DNA of 64,000 nucleotides, taken from Pohlia nutans (lineage: Eukaryota; Streptophyta; Bryopsida; Bryales; Mniaceae). The translations under genes and the position numbers were made by a program. Positions 59,561 to 64,000 of this stretch are shown in pieces (positions within the stretch are counted from its first letter, which is position 1; each line of letters opens with the position of its first letter). The stretch covers positions 34,563,811 to 34,627,810 of the forward strand of contig CM040085.1 of the NCBI GenBank assembly GCA_022496805.1, in the 5' to 3' direction. A model generated the notes under the pieces. It did not search any database. It worked only from the letters and a program-made list of their open reading frames with translations, and was not told the DNA's origin.

Positions 59561-60052
59561 GGAGTTATCCGCAAAGTTCTTTAAAATGGAGAGACTAAAC
59601 CTTAGTTTGAGTAAAGAGGGAGCGAGTTCCCAAAAATAGGAGATGTGTCGGGTACTAAAAAATCTATAGGAGAGAAGTTTGAGAGCACCAAAAACGATGC
59701 CCAAAGTTTTTCGGCTCTCTGTTTTCTTTTAGATCTCAGTCGGTAGGAATCCAAGGAGCCCCAAGCCTTGACTCCACATGTTCAGGGCTTGGGACGACTC
59801 TTGCTCTGCAAGCTGTCAGCCGACAAGGGCTACAATCTAGATCCCCGATATCATCCAGCTTAGGAGTGTCGTTCGTCCACAATCTCAATCTCCAATTTGC
59901 CATTTTTAGCACACAAGGCTCTGCACATGACAGGTTGTCCCCTCCAAAACCATCGCCCCATCTTCAGTTCTTTGCCACTTATTTTTCTAACATCGCTTCA
60001 AAAAATTGCACAAACTCAAGCTCTAAGGGGCGTTGAGTTTGCGGAAAACTCT
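59561..60052. mobile_element. 492-base MITE, second copy of the GAGTTATCCGCAAAG family
   Basis: The left end GGAGTTATCCGCAAAG and the right end (reverse complement AGAGTTTTCCGCAAACTC) are flanked by ATT at 59558-59560 and 60053-60055. The interior is the reverse complement of 35939-36368, for example AGCACCAAAAACGATGCCCA, with about 60 extra bases. No ORF supports a transposase. Confidence 0.75.
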
Positions 60053-60192
60053 ATTTCTTTCTTCTTGGGCTTGCACCTTTTGTTCAAGAAGAAATACATA
60101 CATTAGAGTTGTCTGCTAACTCACTTTGAGTTTGAATAAAATACTATGAATTTTGCTTTAATATACTCTTATTTGTTCACTCCAAATAGTTA

Positions 60193-60561
60193 CTCCCTCC
60201 GTCCCGCAAAAGACCATGATATCAACTTAAATTTTGTTCCAAAATAAAACCATGATTTCCAATTGTACTCATTCATCGCCGGCAATTAATTTTCACACAC
60301 TGTTTTAGGGTATTGCAAACAATATGGCACTTTAATTCATGAATTTTGATCATGCTAATCATCGATTGTGATCATATTGATCAAGAATTATTGTCATGGA
60401 TTTTGGTCATGTATAGACTTTCTCGTAGTAAAAATACTCCATCTATACTCGCTTAATCCATGGATTTGCATCATTGTCAACATACTCCATTTCTAGTCAC
60501 GGGATGAAGCATAATCCATGAATTTTAGTGAAAACAAAGTCATTTTACAGGATGGAGGGAG
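60193..60561. mobile_element. Stowaway-like MITE (369 bases), TA target duplication
   Basis: The left end is CTCCCTCCGTCCCGCAAAAG and the right end, reverse complemented, is CTCCCTCCATCCTGTAAAAT, flanked by TA at 60191-60192 and 60562-60563. CTCCCTCCGT with TA is the classic Stowaway (Tc1/mariner-type) signature. The other arm of the host foldback shows the uninterrupted site CCAAATAGTTATAAGG. Confidence 0.9.
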
Positions 60562-60703
60562 TATAAGGTATAGAAGAGTTTGGTGGTTTTTCATTATTAG
60601 GGTGTAAGAGCTTGGTGGTCTTTAAACTCAAGGAAAACTTTGTTTGCCATCAAAATAGAGGTTTTTGGAGTATTCCTTGAGTTTAGAGGCCACCAAGCTC
60701 TTA

Positions 60704-61010
60704 GAGCATCCCCACTCCTACACGCTAGAGATGACTCGCTGAAATTATTCATTTACATTTAAAGAGCCCTTGCACTTACACTCCTCCATCCTTGCACGCC
60801 CCTCACACATCAAAAGTGCACATCAAATAGTCAATGGACCAATCACAAGTAGAATGTGGGGATATAGTCAACTAAATAGTGATTTGAAGGCCCAATTTTC
60901 AAACACGCTAGGATTGAGAGTCAAGAGGCATTTTTGAAGGGCCTATATCCCCACATTGTATCTAGTTCTGGAGTGTGAGAGACTCTGGGAGGGCTGCGGT
61001 AGAGCTGCTC
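60704..61010. mobile_element. Tourist-like MITE (307 bases), TTA target duplication
   Basis: The left end is GAGCATCCCCACTCC and the right end is AGAGCTGCTC, flanked by TTA at 60701-60703 and 61011-61013. The interior is the reverse complement of 40109-40411. The opposite arm of the host foldback carries the single-TTA empty site (as TAA in GTGTAAGAGC). Confidence 0.85.
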
Positions 61011-61269
61011 TTACACACCTAATAATGAGAGACCACGAAGTTCTTTTGTGCCTTATAACTATTTGGAGTAAACAAATAAGAGTATTTAAACCAAACTTTA
61101 TAGCTTCTTATTTAAACTCAAGGTAAGTTAGCAAATGACTCAATTATTCATATATCTCATCAAAAATTTGATACGTGCACAACTCTTGTTGGTTAGTGCA
61201 AATCTTCCCAACCATGACAGAAATAGGGTGACTTACCATAGGAATGGCAATGGATAGGGAGCCTCATTA

Positions 61270-61700
61270 ATGTGGTAATAATCAATGTACCGATTGTCAA
61301 ATTGTCTGCACAAGGTGGGAGGGGCAAGAAAGAAATGATTTGGACGGGCAGACCGGGCGGTAATGGCAGCGGGAAGCACGGTAATGAAGTCCGTCGGTCA
61401 GCTCAAAATTTATATTTATGCCGGGTATCTTGCAGCAGGGACAAGGCTGTGGCCTGCACGAATGAATGTCTGCCACCTACCCTTCCTCTCCAGCTTGCGT
61501 GCTTAGAACCTGCGCTGCACCAGCCTGCCTGTGCGCTTATGTGGGCTACCAATAGCTCGCCAACCTCTGAAATCTATCCAGCCTGTACATTTTAGCTCCT
61601 CACCCTCTGGTCAAGTCTCCTTGGGCCCCCTTGCCCAGCTTGGCTCATTCTGTCCCCGCCTTTCCACATTTGCACTTATGTTGGCCCATTCACACTGATT
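61270..61700. other. GC-rich island, possible transcription start or relic exon, unassigned
   Basis: GC content rises sharply. Two overlapping plus-strand frames exist (61272-61595, and a 47-codon frame at 61363-61506 that starts ATGGCAGCGGG). The start word resembles the first exon of the gene at 720-1408, and a GTAATG donor-like site follows, but no matching second exon was found. Confidence 0.25.
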
Positions 61701-61727
61701 GGCAAATAACCGAGGAAAGTACGCTAA

Positions 61728-61821
61728 TAGTGAGGGTGGGTTTATACTAAGGGTGGGTAATTAGTGAGGGTGGGTTTATAGTATGGGTGGGTAATTAGTG
61801 AGGTGGGGTAATTAGTGAAGG
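61728..61821. repeat. Minisatellite, GTGAGGGTGGGTTTAT / GGTGGGTAATTA units
   Basis: Alternating units AGTGAGGGTGGGTTTATA and GGGTGGGTAATT recur about five times in total with small differences. Confidence 0.85.
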
Positions 61822-62058
61822 TGACACTGAAATGTAAAATCAATGTGAAATGAAGATTTCAGCCACTCAATAAAAATTGCAACTCTTACTGACTTCATCA
61901 TTTTGTAAAATAGAGCGTGTCTTTGGAATTAGTACCAACACACACTATTAGCAAAAATTAGTGTACATCGAGAAGGTTATTTAGTGCGGCACTCAAATTA
62001 GTGTGCTCAAAAGTCACTATGTGTCATTAGCAAAGGTTGGATTCAAACAAAGATTAAG

Positions 62059-62220
62059 TTGGTTTGGGATGGCCTTAAACTACAAGATGATGGCATAGTG
62101 GCACTCAAAACAAATGTTGAGGTTGGTGGTTTGATTCTCGGACGTGAAATCCCCACCCTACCTCATGGAAAAACCTTGGCATTAATTGCGAAAAAAGTAA
62201 TTTGTGTGTCACAACAAAAA
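62059..62220 (+). mobile_element. SINE-like unit with pol III boxes
   Basis: The head GGGATGGCCTTAAACTAC is related to the SINE at 7538. It has a clear box A, TGGCATAGTGGCAC, and box B, GGTTTGATTCTCGG. It ends near CACAACAAAAAAC. A possible GATTAA duplication flanks it, which is too short to be sure. Confidence 0.6.
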
Positions 62221-62739
62221 ACATAAATGATTAAACAAATAAAATTGAGATTGGTAGAAATTGTGAAGAAATTTCAAAAAACATGTTGAGATATAGTTGA
62301 AAATATTGGCATATGTTTTTGCTCAACATTGTATGAGAAATTTCACGAGTTAATTTTTTTAATTTACAAAAAACCCTAGCTTAATGTATCATAATATTGA
62401 AATTTTCGTTTTAGATTGTTGAATGTTCTTTCTCTTGGGAGAAACTATTTTGGCCATGAAGTGCCACATTAGACCTTCAAATAAGATAGATGTGAATGGA
62501 AAGGTTAAGAGATTCTATCATAATATTGAAATATTTTAATGTAGAGTTTGAAATAGTGTGCACAATACTAAAACACATTTTCAATGTACTAGCGTTGTAC
62601 TTGTATTAATTAGTTGCAAGTTCAATATACCATAGAGATATTTGCAAAGTACATAGGGTGACCCCCTTTCTTCACTTTTCTTAATCTGCCTTACATTAGT
62701 CGTTTGATACTATTTGAGACCACAAGAGGCATATGACTT

Positions 62740-62900
62740 GGCTTGGGTGAACTTTCCATAGGTGTAGGGGAATATGTGGTTAACGAATGGAAGCGTGGAC
62801 TTGTATTGGGAGAACGTGGCCTTACATTGGGTAGGTCCCATGTTCAAATCCCACCAACCTCGCTTCTACTTCTCATTGGTGTAGAAAAAAGTGGGGTGAA
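62740..62900 (+). mobile_element. SINE-like unit, box B CATGTTCAAATCCCACC
   Basis: A box A-like TGGAAGCGTGGACTT and a strong box B-like GTTCAAATCCCACC are spaced as in tRNA-derived SINEs. Box B is nearly the same as in 10745-10900. Ends are approximate. Confidence 0.45.
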
Positions 62901-63349
62901 ACTCTTTTTCGTCTATTCTTGGTGGTAAAAGAGTTTGGGCCCGAATTTGCAAAAACTTTCCTCATTGAAAGGACTTTGCGGATACCTCTAATACTAGTAT
63001 GAACTATAAAGTAAACTTTGATATGTGGAACTTTGTTTAATAAATCCTCACCATATGCTAGTTCCACTAAAAATCTGGAGTTGTTTCTCTCTTTATTGCT
63101 ATAAATACTAATTTTTGATACTATATCAATCTCATACAATACTTCTTCTATCCCATACCTTATCGCTTCGAATTGCAACAAAATATTAAGGATTTTCTAT
63201 AAGTTTTCATTTTTATGTAAGTATTAATAGGAATTTTTTATATTCAATGGGCTTTGTATGTACAAAACTTCTTACCAAGTGAACGTTCTATGCGAGGTTC
63301 TATGAGACACCAACAAGGAAAAGATCAAAGACTTCAAGGTGCTTGCCAA

Positions 63350-63516
63350 ACCATTGAATTCTTTTTGTCCAAATTCTTTTGTTTTTGACCAACACATACA
63401 ATATTTTTCATTAATTATGGTGATATTAGATTTTGTACCGTTTGAATTATATTTTTCACAATATGATTGATTAAATTTGTCATTTTAAATCCATGAATCA
63501 TTGGTCCTTTAAGTGT
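63350..63516. mobile_element. Short group A fragment
   Basis: TTTTTGACCAACACATACAA, GGTGATATTAGATTTTGTAC and ATTGGTCCTTTAAGTGTT align with the right two-thirds of 27574-27813. The terminus is decayed and the left end is missing. Confidence 0.55.
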
Positions 63517-64000
63517 TGCATTTATTATTATAAGTGATTATGTAAATTAGTGTAAAATGTAAAAAAAGAAATAAAAAAGAAAAAGAAAAAAAGAGAGCAT
63601 GGATCAACCTAATGAGCCTGGAGGGTGTAGAAAAGTTGTAACTAATGAATGTTAACAATCACCTCATTCACTTGGAAGTTTCATTGATAAATGCTTTATG
63701 CCATTGACTTGTCTTCCTCCATTGTTTAAAATCACTAAAAGTTTAAATTATTATTTTATCAAGCTTTTCTCCTAGTTCGAAGCCGGAAATGAATTTCTTA
63801 TGAATTTTGACTCCACATCACGGTAGAGGCTTTCATGCATGAGGATTCATTAAGGTTTTTGTAAGTTATTGTTTGATCATGGGCCTGCATCTCAAGCTTC
63901 CACGTCCAGGTGCTCAACAATTTCCATTTGTTGATTCATAAGGAGCCCACAGCGGCCTGCAGTGCAACAAGAAAGAGCCAATGATGGAAATGGCACATGA
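63517..64000. other. Window end, nothing assigned
   Basis: An A-rich GAAAA tract near 63558-63597 is followed by unremarkable sequence without a recognisable gene. Confidence 0.4.

Larger units (their letters stand above)
60103..61145. mobile_element. Foldback element (about 362 bases) carrying two nested MITEs
   Basis: The outer arms run from CTAACTCACTTTGAGTTT on the left and match the complement of AACTCAAGGTAAGTTAGCA on the right, continuing through CTCTTATTTGTTCACTCCAA, TCATTATTAGG and a central hairpin (60605-60703, arms TAAGAGCTTGGTGG and CCACCAAGCTCTTA). Subtracting the insertions at 60193-60561 and 60704-61010, with one TA and one TTA, restores two arms that match almost base for base. 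The original element is close to a perfect hairpin. Confidence 0.8.

Noticed and set aside
1..64000. LTR retrotransposons or LINE coding regions
   Set aside because: No frame with reverse transcriptase, integrase or gag features was found, and no long direct terminal repeats were noticed. Decayed fragments could have escaped reading by eye.

Overview
The window looks like nuclear DNA of a land plant or close streptophyte relative. The evidence is one complete intron-rich gene for ISE2, a chloroplast RNA helicase, with 18 exons and all GT-AG introns; one nuclear-type tRNA-Gln with a T-run terminator; AAACCCTA boxes; and plant-style miniature transposons (Stowaway-like with TA duplications, Tourist-like with TTA duplications, and a tRNA-derived SINE). 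Introns are short (84-510 bases) and gene density is very low. I suspect a non-angiosperm lineage such as a bryophyte, but the sequence alone does not settle this.

Layout. 1-9,500: AT-rich intergenic DNA with two small putative two-exon genes on the minus strand (720-1408 and 8582-9012), each with a polypurine tract upstream, separated by inverted-repeat elements, an 11-base minisatellite and a SINE with a 9-base target duplication. 9,521-11,285: a DNA transposon with about 45-base terminal inverted repeats, repeated subterminal motifs and an internal 180-base tandem array. 11,400-18,300: stacked transposable elements. 18,500-27,570: the ISE2 locus. 27,570-30,400: TTAA-flanked elements and a 186-base tandem duplication. 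30,385-30,712: a very small ORF, tRNA-Gln and its terminator. 30,775-64,000: almost entirely repeats, with no convincing protein gene.

The dominant theme outside ISE2 is a large set of non-autonomous elements that begin TTAACCC and end GGGTTAA. At least three groups occur: about 240-570 bases with CCCCTAAAGGACC ends, about 565-575 bases with CCCCTAAACG and CCCCTAACNGCC ends, and CCCTTTAGTGCC or CCCTTAAGCG elements up to 2.6 kb. A TTAA flank plus CCC termini is the signature of the piggyBac superfamily, which is not a usual component of plant genomes. No transposase is encoded here. Several elements are nested, and in three places the pre-insertion site can be read from the sequence itself: a Stowaway-like and a Tourist-like element each interrupt opposite arms of one foldback element near 60.1-61.1 kb, and a 430-base element interrupts a TTAACCC element near 36 kb.

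Functionally only ISE2 and tRNA-Gln can be assigned with confidence. All splice junctions were read by eye from ORF continuity and family conservation. No transcript or database was consulted.
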